A program made the translations under genes and the position numbers. From positions 63,287,589 to 63,351,588 of the forward strand of contig OZ007571.1 in the NCBI GenBank assembly GCA_963931925.1: a stretch of DNA of 64,000 nt, read 5' to 3'. Of the stretch, positions 1 to 11,862 are shown piece by piece (the stretch's first letter is position 1; every line of letters begins with the position of its first letter). Source of the DNA: Onchidella celtica. Its lineage: Eukaryota > Mollusca > Gastropoda > Systellommatophora > Onchidiidae. The notes beneath the pieces are model-generated. The model was not told the origin of the DNA and did no database searches. It saw only the letters and a program-made list of their open reading frames with translations.

Positions 1-773
1 ACTCTCCTACGGAGCCCATTATTGTGCGCGGGACCTGTAGTGAATAGCAGTACCTCACAAAACAAGACTATGCAAATCTAAACATAATAACCAATTATAA
101 GACAAGTAATTACTTACAGCACACAAAGCAAGGTTTAATGGCGAAGTGAATGTAAACTAATGCTTCATGTTGCGGGCACATGGACATACTGATCTTTCAA
201 GCTAAACTTAATCACACATTGTAATAAAAGATGAAAATTAAAATTAATTCCAAAATACATAATATACATGTACATGTATATACCATGTATTTTTAAGCTG
301 ATGTTTCTTCAAATATTTTATTCGCTTCCATGGTGGTTTGAATAAGTAAATCCACCGTGGTGTATGATGAAGTTAAGTTTTATGTTCTTCTATTACTCAT
401 TGGATTATGCTGTTGATCTGTAAGTCAGATGCGGAGACTTCTGGTAGCTAGTTAAAACACATTAAACTTTCAATACACTTACCACAAAGGATTAAAAAAG
501 AGATTTTCCTGTGTTTCAAAGTTTTAATTGGCAAAAAAAAAAAAAAAAAGCAACCAAAAAAGAAAAAAAAAAACCAACATGAAAGATTCAGCACCAGAAC
601 TTGACAATTACATGGCTCAGTGATTTCCATATAATAATTTGACTCAGCACTTGCAAATTTTGTTTAGTATGTGAATGAAAATGACCAGGCCCTCAAAATC
701 ATTTCTCAGCGATGGCCCTAAAAGATGGAACAAATGAAAAGAAAATGATGATGTTTCCTATCAACTAAGGGGT
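1..773. other. Non-coding DNA left of the MULE element
   Basis: No supportable gene. The stretch is AT-rich with A-runs near 533-570. The longest open frame (448-630, minus) is made of phenylalanine and lysine codons read through these runs and resembles no protein. Confidence 0.5.
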
Positions 774-1420
774 CAGCTCTATGTTTCCTCAGCTCTATGT
801 TTCCTCAGCTCTATGTTCCCTCAAATTATAAGCTCTATGTTCCCTCAAAAAAAAAAAAAAAACTCGTAATCGATGAACCCGTAATCGATGAACTTGTAAA
901 CGATGGACCAGTAATCGATATACCTATCGACATACAGGTTGCCAGATTGCCTTTTTAAAAGTTGTATTCTCGAATCAACTTTCTTAAAAACAACTGGCCT
1001 TGGTTGAATGTTTGTTTTGTTAATTCTTGTTTGCTTCATTTCACAAATAATGAAAAAAATTGTTTAAAATTACATTTGTTAACATACAGACAATGCTTCT
1101 CCGTTGATCATTACCTGGTAATGTTGACTGATTATTTTATCTGTTGATCTGTTCGACCTGCCAGTTTGTATAATATTGTACTTTTTTTAACTATCAAAAG
1201 CAGTATGGATGCATATATGCATAAAGTGTTAATTTGCATTTGATCTTCATTTCTTTTTTTAAAATTTGACATGCAGTATTAGTAAAATCCACAATGATTC
1301 AAGAACATGGTTACCTTGTGAGGCTTGGCACCTATATAATATAGTTTGGCCTTATGGCTTACTTGCACCTGGCAACTATCTTTGCAATTTCCCGCCCTTG
1401 TTGATAAATCACTGAAAAAA

Positions 1421-2616
1421 ATGGAAGACGCTTATCTTATGAAAGGCAACCGCGGTGGAAAAGTCTTGATTGTTAGACAATATAGGTACCAAAAGCACCA
1501 AACAAGAGGTGCTTCCATTCAGTGGCGCTGTTGGCGAAAAGACTGTAGGGCAAGGCTCATGACAAATATTTATGATTCCCAAGCTGAAAACCCGGAAATT
1601 CAAGTTAGAAATTTCCAAGATCATACTCATCCTGAGGAGACCGAGTTGATATGCAAGAGCAGGGTCAGGGAAGACCTCGTGAGAGAGTCGCTTAATGACC
1701 CCACTCGACCATCCAATAGGGTCTATAATGGTGAGGTGGCTAGACTTCGTCGACATAATCAAGAAGGTGGAGATAAGCCGACCATTCCTTCATTTAACAC
1801 GGTACGCTCTTCCATGCAGCATGCAAGGTCATCAACCATGCCATCCATCCCAAGGAGAGTTGATGACGTCACCATTCAAGGACCATGGGTTGAAACATGG
1901 GCGCAGAATCGGTTTCTACTTCATGCAGACAATGGATGGGGTATACTTATATTTGCTACAGATGAGAGTCTTTCGCAGCTGCGAAATTGCAGGAGCATTT
2001 ATATGGATGGGACATTTAAAAGTTGTCCTAGACCATATGGGCAGTTCTTCACGATACTTGGAAAGTATCAAGGTTTCGTCACCCCACTTGTTATGGTGCT
2101 GATGGAACAGAAAACGATCGGGCACTACATGCAGGTGCTGCAAGCTGTAAAAGCCGCTATCCGGAGAGTGACTCACCACCGTTGGCGTCCCCAGATGGTG
2201 ATTTCTGATTTTGAGCTTGGTCTGAAGACAGCGCTGGAAACAGAGTTCCCTGGGACCAGGAACCATGGTTGCTATTTCCACTTTAACCAAGCCATGTGGA
2301 AGAGAGTTCAGCAGCTGGGATTGTCCATTCAATATCGACAAGACGACGCTCTAAAAGTTGTGATCCGAAAGATCATGGCTATAGGATACCTCCCGGTTGC
2401 CCTGGTGCAAATGAATTTCAACGCCCTCGTCGCGGAGAGAACAACAAGGCAAGTTATAAGACAGCACCCTGCATTAGAAGACTTTCTAGATTCGACCTGG
2501 TGCTCCATTTCCACCTGCCTTGTGGAATGTCTCCGACAGGGACATGGACCAAAGAACAAACAACCATGTGGAATGTGAGTATTCATATACATTGTATCAG
2601 CTGTATTATCTCGTTC

Positions 2617-2658
<42 letters not shown>

Positions 2659-2751
2659 GTTTTTCTCTGTCTCTGTCTGTCTGTCTCTGTCTGCCTCTCT
2701 ATCTCTGTCTCTGTCTGCCTCTCTCTGTCTCTGTCTGTCTGTCTCTCTCTC

Positions 2752-2807
<56 letters not shown>

Positions 2808-3080
2808 CGTCTCTCTCGCAATATCGTGGGTTCCACATATCTTAATATTAATTATTAAAGCATCCTTCTGAATACATGAATTTGTACTTTTGTTCTTTCT
2901 TTTTGTACAGCGTACCACCGAAAACTGAACGCCACAGTACAAGTCCGGCATCCTACACTGTGGACGTTTGTAAGGTACTTGAAGGACAACCAGATCATCA
3001 CTGAGGAAACAGCTTTGAGGGCACAGAGAGGAGACGTGCCTCCAAGGCGGAGACGTAAATGGCCAGAATACTCAGACTGA
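1421..3080 (+). pseudogene. FLYWCH-MULE transposase, two exons, one frameshift
   Basis: Would encode a Mutator-like (MULE) transposase that cuts and moves the surrounding element. I start at the ATG at 1421; the frame is open from 1346 without an earlier ATG. Residues 5-70 form a FLYWCH zinc finger, with WRC at 35-37 and likely zinc ligands C37, C42, H68 and H70. The MULE catalytic domain follows: D196 in YMDGTF, D263 in ISDFE, then a CYFHF motif. Near 2500 a one-base frame change is needed (after FLDSTW) to continue into the conserved PPALWNVSDRDMDQRTNNHVE-type segment. A GTGAGT donor follows at 2575-2580. Exon 2 begins after TTTTGTACAG at 2911 with YHRKLNATV, as expected for this family, and stops at 3080. 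With an otherwise intact frame the copy looks recently dead, or the frame change is a sequencing error. Confidence 0.8.
2614..2812. repeat. (TCTG)n/(TC)n/(TG)n microsatellite in the MULE transposase intron
   Basis: TCTG repeats grade into pure TC and then TG. The block occupies most of the 336-bp intron. Long S/L/V and R/E/T frames on the two strands are only translations of this repeat. Confidence 0.95.
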
Positions 3081-3687
3081 AGATGCAGTACAACGCTGGC
3101 CACAGAGATTTGGACTCTTTCTGGAGAGCAGTCAGTCACTGCATCATGGCACTAGTGTAGAGAGTGCCGAATTCTTTTTGGTTAGCTGCTCCCCATGTTT
3201 TCCACAAAGACTACTGTGTTAATCTGGCTTAATTGACATTTTCATTTGCATGCCAATAGTAGAGTGAAACTTTTGGTGTTAAAATCTATCAGAGTTACTC
3301 TTTTTTGTCTGTTTATTTGCTGGTTTTTTTGTGTTTTCGTTTTTGCATTTGTTCATGTGTTTGTTGTTGCATTTTCATGTATTTTTGTTGTTGATGTTTT
3401 TCACGTCGCATTTGTTAGTTGCTTGCTCACGTGTGTTTGTTGTTGTATTGTGTCAATTGTTTGTTTATTCATGTTTTTGTTTGATAAATGTTGCTTGTTT
3501 GGGGACAAGCTTGTTTGTGTATTGCATCCATTTTAATAACCAATACGTTTTAGTAACTAATGATTTGGAAGATTACGGATATATTTCTTGTTTTCTTAGC
3601 TTGATTAAAGTAAGAATACGTTTTCTTGAATGCTCTGATGTTTTTTTATTTGTTTGTTGGTATTTTTGTTTTTCTGTCCATTCAATC

Positions 3688-3840
3688 ATAAAAGAAAACG
3701 GCCATTCAAAAATTACGTTACACTCCCCCCCCCCCCCCCCCCCGAGTAACGTTACTATTGATACTTGATTGATACGTTACACATTTTCGTCTCCCCCCAA
3801 CCCCTGGGTAAAGTAATTTTTGAATGGCCCTTTTCTTTTA
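3688..3840. repeat. Short foldback (MITE-like) element
   Basis: About 33 bp at 3688-3721 (containing GGCCATTCAAAAATTACGTT) recur in reverse complement at 3807-3840 with few mismatches. The spacer of about 85 bp holds a run of about 20 C. This is the form of a small non-autonomous DNA transposon. No target duplication was identified. Confidence 0.65.
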
Positions 3841-4103
3841 TGAAAAAAAAATAAAAAAAATTAAAGGTATCGGTAGCGGATCGATACTTTGAAAAAATAC
3901 TCGGTATAAAATCGATACCTAAACTGTGGTATCGGCCCAGCTCTAGTATAATAAACAGATGTGTTTCGATTATGCGGTAGTCGATTACAGACTCACTACT
4001 TTGTCGCCTGAGGGAACATAGACCTGAGGAAACATAGAGCTTATATTTGAGGGAACATAGAGCTTATAATTTGAGGGAACATAGAGCTGAGGAAACAGAG
4101 CTG

Positions 4104-5056
4104 GACCCGCTTTTTCCTGTCCTTGGTTGCCATTCAGTGCAGCGTTTCGTCCACCTATTGTCATTCACCTTCCCCACGTGTCCGACCCAATTCCACTTTT
4201 GTTGTAGCATGAATTCCACTACGTCTTTAAGACTTGTTTGTTTGCATATGTCAGCGTGGGGGATTCTATCTTGCAGTCTGGTGTTAAGCATTTTTCTCTC
4301 CATTGCCCTCTGGGTAGATTGTAGTTTATTCGTGAGCTGTTTTGTGATCGGCCATGTTTGACAACCATAATATAATCGTTGGGAGAATGCATTGATTGAA
4401 TACATGTACTTGTTTCTTGGGGGACATTGGCAGTTTGGAATCCAGGAATATGTTTTTTCCAAAGCAGCTCCATGCTGTTCTTGCTCTGGTGTTTAATTCA
4501 GGTTGTTTGTTGTGTTCCATATTCACTATCTAGCCGAAGTATTAAAATGTATATATTCTATGACTTTTTCGATGACTTTGTTTTCAATTATAACCTTTTC
4601 TTCTGTCTCGTAGTTTGTCACGTATTTAGTTTTGTCCTTGTGGATCTTCAGGCCGACCTTCTTGCTCTCTTTGTTCAGTATGTTGAGATTGGTTTCCATT
4701 TGGTGTACTTCACCTGTGCAGAGTACAATATCGTTTACAAATCTCAAGTCTTGCATGCAGATCTTCACCATCAATATTTATGCCATTTTCTAGATGTAAC
4801 TGTTTAAATATTTCTTTGATTGTTGCTGTAAATAATTTCGGGGAAATGGAATCTCCCTGTCTCACTTCTCTTTCTATGGCAAAATTTTCTGATAACTAAC
4901 TATGTGTATTCTGGCATAGGCTTCTTTATATATATTTTGTAGTATTTTTATATAGACTTCGTTAATATTGATCTTTCTGAGAGCTTCATGGATTGCATAG
5001 GCCCTAGTTTTCAACGGAATCGAAGGCTTTCTCGCAGTCGATAAAGCCCACATTAG
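4104..5056 (-). mobile_element. Decayed non-LTR retrotransposon fragment (reverse transcriptase)
   Basis: Minus-strand frames together give an RT from motif A to the C-terminal region. FIDCEKAFDSVE lies at about 5007-5045 and is followed by an in-frame TAG (5004-5006). The segment ALRKININEVYIKILQNIYK comes next in a shifted frame. The catalytic motif reads FVND at 4730-4741 instead of the usual F/YADD, followed by IVLCTGEVHQME. The end has WNWVGHVGKVNDNRW and EWQPRTGK, as in many APE-type LINEs annotated as endonuclease-reverse transcriptase. Stops, frameshifts and the altered active site mean it is dead. It ends abruptly at the MULE terminal repeat. Confidence 0.8.
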
Positions 5057-7810
5057 CATGATGAAATTAGTTTAGTAATAGTCTTTACTTTTCCATTCCC
5101 CACTCTGTCCTGCTTTAAAATAAAACGACCTTACACCTTTCAAGAAGAGCAAAACACTAAACACCAGTGATATAAACCGTAACGCCTGCTTCTATGGGCA
5201 GCGAAACAGCACAAAACATACAGTGTGATAAAATGGTGGTTCGAAGAGTGTGATTCGTAACATTAAGACTGCCGAGGCTGCAGCGCTTCTTGCAACTTCC
5301 TACTTTCAAGTAGTCTGCTGACCAGTTTCGGGTATGACATCTGCAGCTGTACATACTGACTAACAGTCACCCAGATTAAAGCCAGGCCTCTGGGCAAAGC
5401 AACAGGCTGCGCCCGCCCTAAGCAACTACTCTTAAATTTGCCTGCATCGGGCTCCGTAAATCCTTGGGGCCTCTGGACAACTGCCAGTGTGTCAATGAGT
5501 TAAGACGACTCTGATTAAAGTCACACAAGCTGATTTTTGGTTTCCGCAGACACTGTAATCTCAAAGACAGAAAGGCTCATATCTTCTATAACATCACATT
5601 ACAATTCCTTTTGAGGTTAAAAAAAAACAAAAACAAACTTTTCCTTGTACATTTCCTTTCATTGCGACAAAATTCCTTGCTTGTAGTTGATGACCGAAAA
5701 CATGATATAGGCACTGAAATAATCACAGTACTACTTGACTCTAGATCTATATCTGTGAAATGTTCTTCACTCACCTTTTTAAGGAACATTCTTCCTGTTG
5801 TGTAGACAACTAACATCCTATAATTGCGTAACTCCGATTCATTAACCTCAATGCTACCCGCTGTGCTTTGAAGGTTGGTTTCATTGTAAGCCCCGATACC
5901 TATCAGTACTTGAAGGGTTGCTTAATTGCTTTTGAAATGTTTCACGATAAAATAGGCTAATGCAAGCTTATAATGTGTTTTCACTTAGTTTGTACAGTGG
6001 GAGCGGTCTGCATTAAATTCAGCTTCGGTCAGCAGAAGATTTGACAGTCGTGATGATTTCAGCGAGTCCAAGGTTTTTTGTTTTTTTTGTTGTGTTTTAA
6101 TTTTGTCGGTCAAATTTATTTCCTTGTTGTTTTAAAGTTTGCAAGACTGTGTTTCTTTCATGCTCTTTCTTTTTTTTTTTTTGCTTCATGTTTGATTAAA
6201 AAACACACACACGCACGCATACACACGAACACGACTTCTATTTTGGCTTCGCAAAAGACACCGTTACATAAAGCTGAAATTCCATAGACCTGGAAAACAG
6301 ATGCGAATTTTGTACGCGACTTCTGCTCCGAAAAGGCAATGTTTCAAAGCACATGTATTAACAACTTTATCATGCGTACATTCACAGATGCGAGGTCTGC
6401 ACGATTCGTACACAAATTCTGGACCGAAACTTTTTTTTTCGCACGTGGGACCCAAACTTTTTACCTTGTATGTGTACTTTCCCGAGAAGTGGGCGGGGAT
6501 CATGTCGTAATTCACTATCGTCGGGGATTTACCATATTGTTGTATGCGCATTTGTGCCTTTTCGAGAAAACGAGGATTGAAGTTTGATCGACAAAAGGGC
6601 AAAAACGCCGAAAACATTATGTCACAAACACACGTCTCGAAAAGTTTTGAACCGATTGGAATGACACACACATTATACATTATGAAATTAGGAATGAGAG
6701 AACCACTTTTATGACAAACTCTCAAAATCGGCAAAATGTCACAAGCAACAATACGGCAAATACCCCTCGCTACATTCCAGAGAATGTTGAAATTCTCTTC
6801 GATTTATTTGTACGATCCAAACATCAGACACTGGTCAGTTTAGGTGAGCGTAATGGTGTTCAAATTTTCTCTAGGCACTTATATTTGGGAAAGTGTATTA
6901 GAAGCCGTACCATGAAGACCAAATTCCTTGATCCGGTTGTCGCTCAGTCACTGATCCCAATTTCTTGGGTATTCGTTTTCACGTTTGTTCATCCTGAGCA
7001 ACATTGCTGCAACCGAAGTTCTCTAATTTTCGACACGCAGTGCTTGTTCAGAAAACTAAACGGACGCCATTGTGTGGATGAAAATGCGCTTGTAAATATC
7101 GTGTCTATTGAATGTTAGCTTTAAAATTCATCGCATGCGAATATTATCATAATTTTTTGTTTGTTTGCATGCAAAATTAGCACTAGGTTTGCGGGTATGT
7201 GGCTCAGATATCACGAGCGGGTTTTAAAAGAAAAGGCAAATGCCACTGAGCACGCTCTTCTTCAAATACACTGCATCCATGCTACATCCTTACCTCAACC
7301 ACAGATACTAGAAACAAAATCATAATACCATTACTATTATTATACACACACACCCAACAAAGAGAGAGAGAGAGAGTAAAATTCCTTTTACTGGGACAAG
7401 AAATCCGTATCCTTGTAAATTTCCTGTCCCTGGCGAAATTTCCTTTACATTTCCTTGTTTGTAGTAGCCCTGTGTTGTTCAAAGTAACGCGGACTATTAT
7501 CATTAAAATTTGTTTCTGCCGAACGCCGAATCTTAGAGGGTAAGTGTCTCAAAGCCATTCACTTGTTTTCTTTAAAAGAAACGCAAAATTATTTGTTAAT
7601 TTCGATACCGTTATCTCGGCAATGTGGCTTTTCATTTATGTGAGAGCGAGACCGCTGGTGAAATCAGTCCTGTTTTCCTCCATTATGAAAACCCTGAACT
7701 CCCAGCCAACATGCTTAAGTCAATCCGATGTAAATTTGTATAGGATTTTCTTAGTGAATAATTATGCGATGTGTAATATTATTTCAAATGAATTTATTTG
7801 TGTGAATCAT
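5057..7810. other. Non-coding DNA, no recognised gene
   Basis: Holds T-runs, a short CA/CG-rich tract near 6200, and a short (GA)n near 7360. The longest frame (6264-6734, minus, 156 codons) lacks an ATG start and matches no family I know. The sequence around 6280-6740 is less AT-biased than its surroundings and could be an unidentified old repeat. Confidence 0.4.
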
Positions 7811-7813
7811 TTT

Positions 7814-8091
7814 GGATCCCAGCTATAATATTTCAGACCAAACAGTTTTTTTTAAATCTCCTGTGAAATAAAGCTTTTCGCACTTGTGCGGTTTCATAGT
7901 AAGAAGAGCGGTATTAAACAATTTACATCCGGGTTTTGCTGACGTGATTTTTGGAAATTAATGTCAGATGAGTTGTGTGTGGTCCATCACCTGGCTGGGT
8001 TATAAATTTGACAGAACTTAGCCTAGTTTAAACAGCGCTCTAGGCTGCTGCTAATAATAATAATGTAATGAATCTCTCTCATTTTTCACAT
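7814..8091 (+). repeat. Dispersed repeat, copy 1 of a direct pair
   Basis: Begins at GGATCCCAGCTATA and ends near AATCTCTCTCATTTTTC. It aligns along its length with 10111-10378. Shared landmarks are CGCACTTG-GCGGTTTC, AATTTACATCCGGGTTTTG and CCTGCTAATGATA-like ends. By eye roughly three quarters of positions agree. It encodes nothing visible. Confidence 0.75.
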
Positions 8092-8269
8092 TCTACCAGA
8101 CTCAAAGGATTACCGTAAGTCCTGGTGCCCTACATCAAACCGACGTCGGCGCGATATTGTAACCACAGACCTACGTAGGAACGATGTCAGTCCTATTGGC
8201 AAACTTATAGCTAACTTCAGACTAGATTAATTGGTAGCACAGAGCGGCCTAAATCTCCACTGTCGACGC

Positions 8270-8700
8270 TGGCAATGATAACAATTACATAAAAGTATTA
8301 GTACGAACTTGAAATGTCAGCTAAGTCGTCGTAGGAGCATGTGATGTCGACATTGGATACAATAACAATGTAGTAGTAGTGCTAACTTGAGCTGACGACT
8401 CTGGCTACAGTAACAAAGAAGTAACACGAAAATGAAAATATCAACTTTGGATACGATAATAAAGAAGTAATACGAAAATGAAAAGATGACTATGGGGGCT
8501 GTACAATAATAAAGTAGTAATAGGAAATTGAAATGTCGAATTTGGAAACAACAACAAAGTAGTGGTACGAAAATGTAATGTCGACACTGGCCACCTAGTG
8601 TAAACATGAGATGTCGATTCTGGCTGCAATTACAAAGTAGTTATATGAACATGGAATGTGACTCTGGCCAAAACGATAACAACTGCAACAATACAGAAAT
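8270..8700. repeat. Diverged tandem array, unit about 50-60 bp
   Basis: About seven imperfect copies of a unit resembling ATGTCGACTCTGGATACAAT followed by AACAAAGTAGTAATACGAA. Landmarks recur near 8345, 8400, 8450, 8540, 8580 and 8630. The minus-strand frames here are repeat translations. Confidence 0.7.
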
Positions 8701-9789
8701 GGTGGTGCGAAGATATGCCATTTCAGATGTTAAAATAGCGACACAGCTGGAACAACACTGTGGTGGAACTAATGTTATATGAAAATACAGTTACATTTGC
8801 CGATGTGTCTGTTCCAGTTTCTTAGGGACAAGGTGCATTTCACTACATTGTGTCTCATTTTTATAAAGTTATAAAGTTATACCGTGTCTATTTCAGCTTA
8901 AACCGAATTAGGATATTATGTGGATGGTTGACGATGCGGAGGCGGACTGGGCCTTCAGAGCCAATCGTCTTCCATAATTTTGAACCAGATACCTCTTACG
9001 TACTGAAGTAAATCATGCTTATATACCGCTCATACAGACTTTAACAAAACATACAAACAGAAAAAAAGGTCATCGAACGTCTGCTGGGGGACGCTCCTGC
9101 GAGATGCAAAAATGAAAGCGGTGAAATACTAAAGTCTACTTCTAAAATTAGACTCGGTCAACAGAACGAGGCTTTTTTTGCTTCCATGTATGTCATGTTG
9201 GCTCGCGATCCTTGCCTGTGATGCAAACTATGAACTTCACTAACAGTGGCCTACATCTATGGATGCAAAACCTCTATGATAATTATAGTAATAGGCTATA
9301 GGCCTATTTGTCGGGGCTAGAGTTCGTAAAGCCGATTTGGGGGAGGGGGGGGGGGTGTCATACAAACTGCGACTGCGTGAGATTTGTTAGATATCTCAAT
9401 GTTTAGCTTAAACGTACAGTGTCCAGCCATTTTGATCGGCAGACTATTTGGACGGTGACGCCTCCACATTGCGTTTCAGCCGGGGCGCACACACAGCATA
9501 CCAGAGAGTATGTATTTATAGAGAGATTTCACTATAATTGGTCGATTTGCACTACGAGACACGGGAGCACCCCGAAACTAGCAGTTAGCATGGAGCGGAA
9601 AGTAGATCGCTGTGGTAAACAATAATCGTTTGTGCATTTCCACGAGGCATGAGAGCTTACAAACGGCCCTGAATAGTTTCAGTCAGCCCAAAAATATGAA
9701 CAAACCACAGTAGGCTATATAATGCACACTATCTTTAGTGAAGACGTTCTCTTTCAATTCTTCAATTTCCTTGTTTACCGCAGCGACCT
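8701..9789. other. Non-coding DNA, no gene seen
   Basis: Includes a G-run at about 9340-9356. The part at about 9540-9640 resembles 47450-47530 (TTTGCACTRCGAG, then GTAAACAATA), so it is probably an old copy of the same repeat family. Confidence 0.4.
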
Positions 9790-9893
9790 AGTTTCGCGAT
9801 TTGGCGGAAGTGAGATCTCTCAACAGAGAGTATAATTACCGGTATATATATAGTATGTAAAGACAGATCTCACTTCCGCCAAATCGCGAAACT
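9790..9893. repeat. Perfect 29-bp inverted repeat with 46-bp spacer
   Basis: The arm at 9790-9818 (starting AGTTTCGCGATTTGGCGGAA) is the exact reverse complement of 9865-9893. The spacer is AT-rich with TATATATATA. It would form a strong hairpin. The arms are more GC-rich than the region. It could be a young foldback/MITE. Confidence 0.9.
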
Positions 9894-10110
9894 GAATGCC
9901 GTGAAGTCACCATTCAACTTATCGGTCGATTGGTGCTTTAAGCCTAGGCTTTAAGCAAGATTTGCATATCGCTGTCCCTATCATGAGAACGTACAAGTGC
10001 CCGTACAACTGCAGATAATGCCTTTTCTTTTTGTTTTTGGTTTGTTTCTATTTATTAGGGGAAGTATACTCTTTCAAACGAATTCAGTTGTCTAACTATA
10101 AATGTATTAA

Positions 10111-10378
10111 GGATCCCAACTATATTTCACACAAAACAGTTTTTCATCTCCTGTAAAATTATGTTCTTCGCACTTGCGCGGTTTCGTAGTGGGAACGGCG
10201 ATAAATAATTTACATCCGGGTTTTGTTGGCGTCATGTTTTTTTTTTCTTGTGTATGTCGGATGAGTTGTGAGGCCTATCCCTTGGCTATTGATAATTTTA
10301 ACAGGATCTTAGCTTGGCCTAAACACCGCTGTAGGCTCCTGCTAATGATACAAATGTAATAAATCTCTCTCAGTTTTC
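10111..10378 (+). repeat. Dispersed repeat, copy 2 of a direct pair
   Basis: The direct partner of 7814-8091, with the same order of landmarks: GGATCCCAACTATA, CGCACTTGCGCGGTTTCGTAG, TTTACATCCGGG, CTCCTGCTAATGATA. The two copies have diverged by many small indels. Confidence 0.75.
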
Positions 10379-11862
10379 TGTCGTTGCTTAAAATTGCTAA
10401 ACAGTTACCGTATATTTTTCGAATTTAAGGGACAACTGTGATTGGCTGGTAAGTTTCGGTGCCAGCTGTTTCTCTCAAGTTTCAGTTTCAGCTATGTCTA
10501 TCTCAAGTTTCTGACCGCATTTACATTTACATTTAGCGTACTGACTTATTTACTGATTATTATTTAACAAGGAAGTGAGTTGTCTACAAGAAAAATATGA
10601 CTTACGGCGATTTACAAAGGAACTGCACAACAGCAACTGGATTCATGATATTGCCCACATCACTGGTTCTCAACCGTTTAAAACCTGTTTTTCTTTACAT
10701 TCATTGTCTCATCTCTTCTTTTTCCCCCGTCACGGTTCAAGCAGTTTGTTGTTGTTGTTGTTGTTGTTGTTTTGAAAACGATTTAATGGAAGTTTGTTAC
10801 ATTTCTAGCAGAATAAATTTAAGTAGCTTATGGATCACATTTACACATTGGCATTGTTTCTGCCGAACAATTTCGTCAACCGGCGGTACAGTTGGTGGAC
10901 AGAAATCAGGTCTAAGTCCCCCCCCCCCTCCCCCCTCCGCGAAAAAAACAATAACAACCCAAACATCCCTCCGGATCACCCCTTCCCCCCAACCCCTTTT
11001 AGCAACAAACAGCATACAGCATAATTTTTTTCAACCTTTAATTTTTGCCCCATGACCCCTTTCAAGGCTCTGATCATCATTTGAGAGCCCCTATAAAAAA
11101 TTCATATCTCAACCCAACCTCTCTTTCATCTTTCAATCGTATCGGGGGCATACACAGGAAAGAGAGAAGAACAAACACATACATAACAAGATCAACTGAG
11201 AATGGGTCCATATTGAAAACCCAACTCGCCCAAGACTTTAGTTGTCGTTGTTTTTACTGTTCGGTTCACGACCCCCCCCCCCTTTTTTTTTTCTCACACA
11301 TACATACATAGGCCTATAATGTTATTTTGAGCATACCACAATGGAGTGAACCTCCAACCAGTGCTTTCATAATTCAAATTCACATTGAAAAATGGTTCTT
11401 AAACATTCTAATGGAAATAGCTTGTTCTCTTAAGAAAACTGTGTAAACTTAAAAAAGATTTTTGGTTTTGGGCACATTGACAGCGAGAGACAAAATACCA
11501 GTACACAGAAACATTCACTCATCAGTCCAAGGACACATGTGCCACATTGACAAACTGATGCACCCCCCTGCCCCCCCCCCCCCGTGGACAGAGTGTGGAC
11601 ATTTTACAAACCCCCCCTCCCCCCCCTAGCTGTCCACATGGTTTGTGAACGGTCCCTAAAATATCGCCATGACTCCCAGTTAGAAAATCCTGGTCTAGAC
11701 TGAAGGATTTTCACAGCAAGAGCAGAGAAACGCATTATAGTGCATACTATATTTTCGTGTCACCACACCCTCAAGAGGTTTGTTTGTCTGTATTTCTGGA
11801 GAGGTGGTGGGAGGGGAGAGGGTATTTCGATCCCATTAAGGGGGGAGGGGCTGCCTCTGTCC
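10379..11862. other. Non-coding DNA with C-runs
   Basis: Contains a GTT trinucleotide run near 10750 and C-runs near 10920, 11272, 11570 and 11612. No open frame resembles a protein. Confidence 0.5.

Larger units (their letters stand above)
774..4103 (+). mobile_element. MULE DNA transposon with repeat-rich terminal inverted repeats
   Basis: The left end (about 774-848) carries tandem copies of CAGCTCTATGTTYCCTC. The same sequence appears in reverse complement at about 4012-4103, including an identical 40-plus bp block with an AAATTATA spacer between two copies. The only recognisable gene between them is a MULE transposase, so I read the pair as the ends of one element of about 3.3 kb. No 8-10 bp target duplication is visible outside the repeats, so the exact ends are uncertain. 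The right end abuts a LINE fragment, which suggests insertion into or next to an older retrotransposon. The element also holds a TC/TCTG microsatellite and a small palindromic insert (3688-3840). Confidence 0.65.

Noticed and set aside
2583-2951. Overlapping Ser/Leu/Val and Arg/Glu/Thr frames
   Set aside because: They are produced by the TC/TCTG/TG microsatellite in the transposase intron.
6264-6734. 156-codon minus-strand frame in the left accessory region
   Set aside because: No ATG start, no domain recognised, and no splice partners found. It may be part of an unknown repeat.
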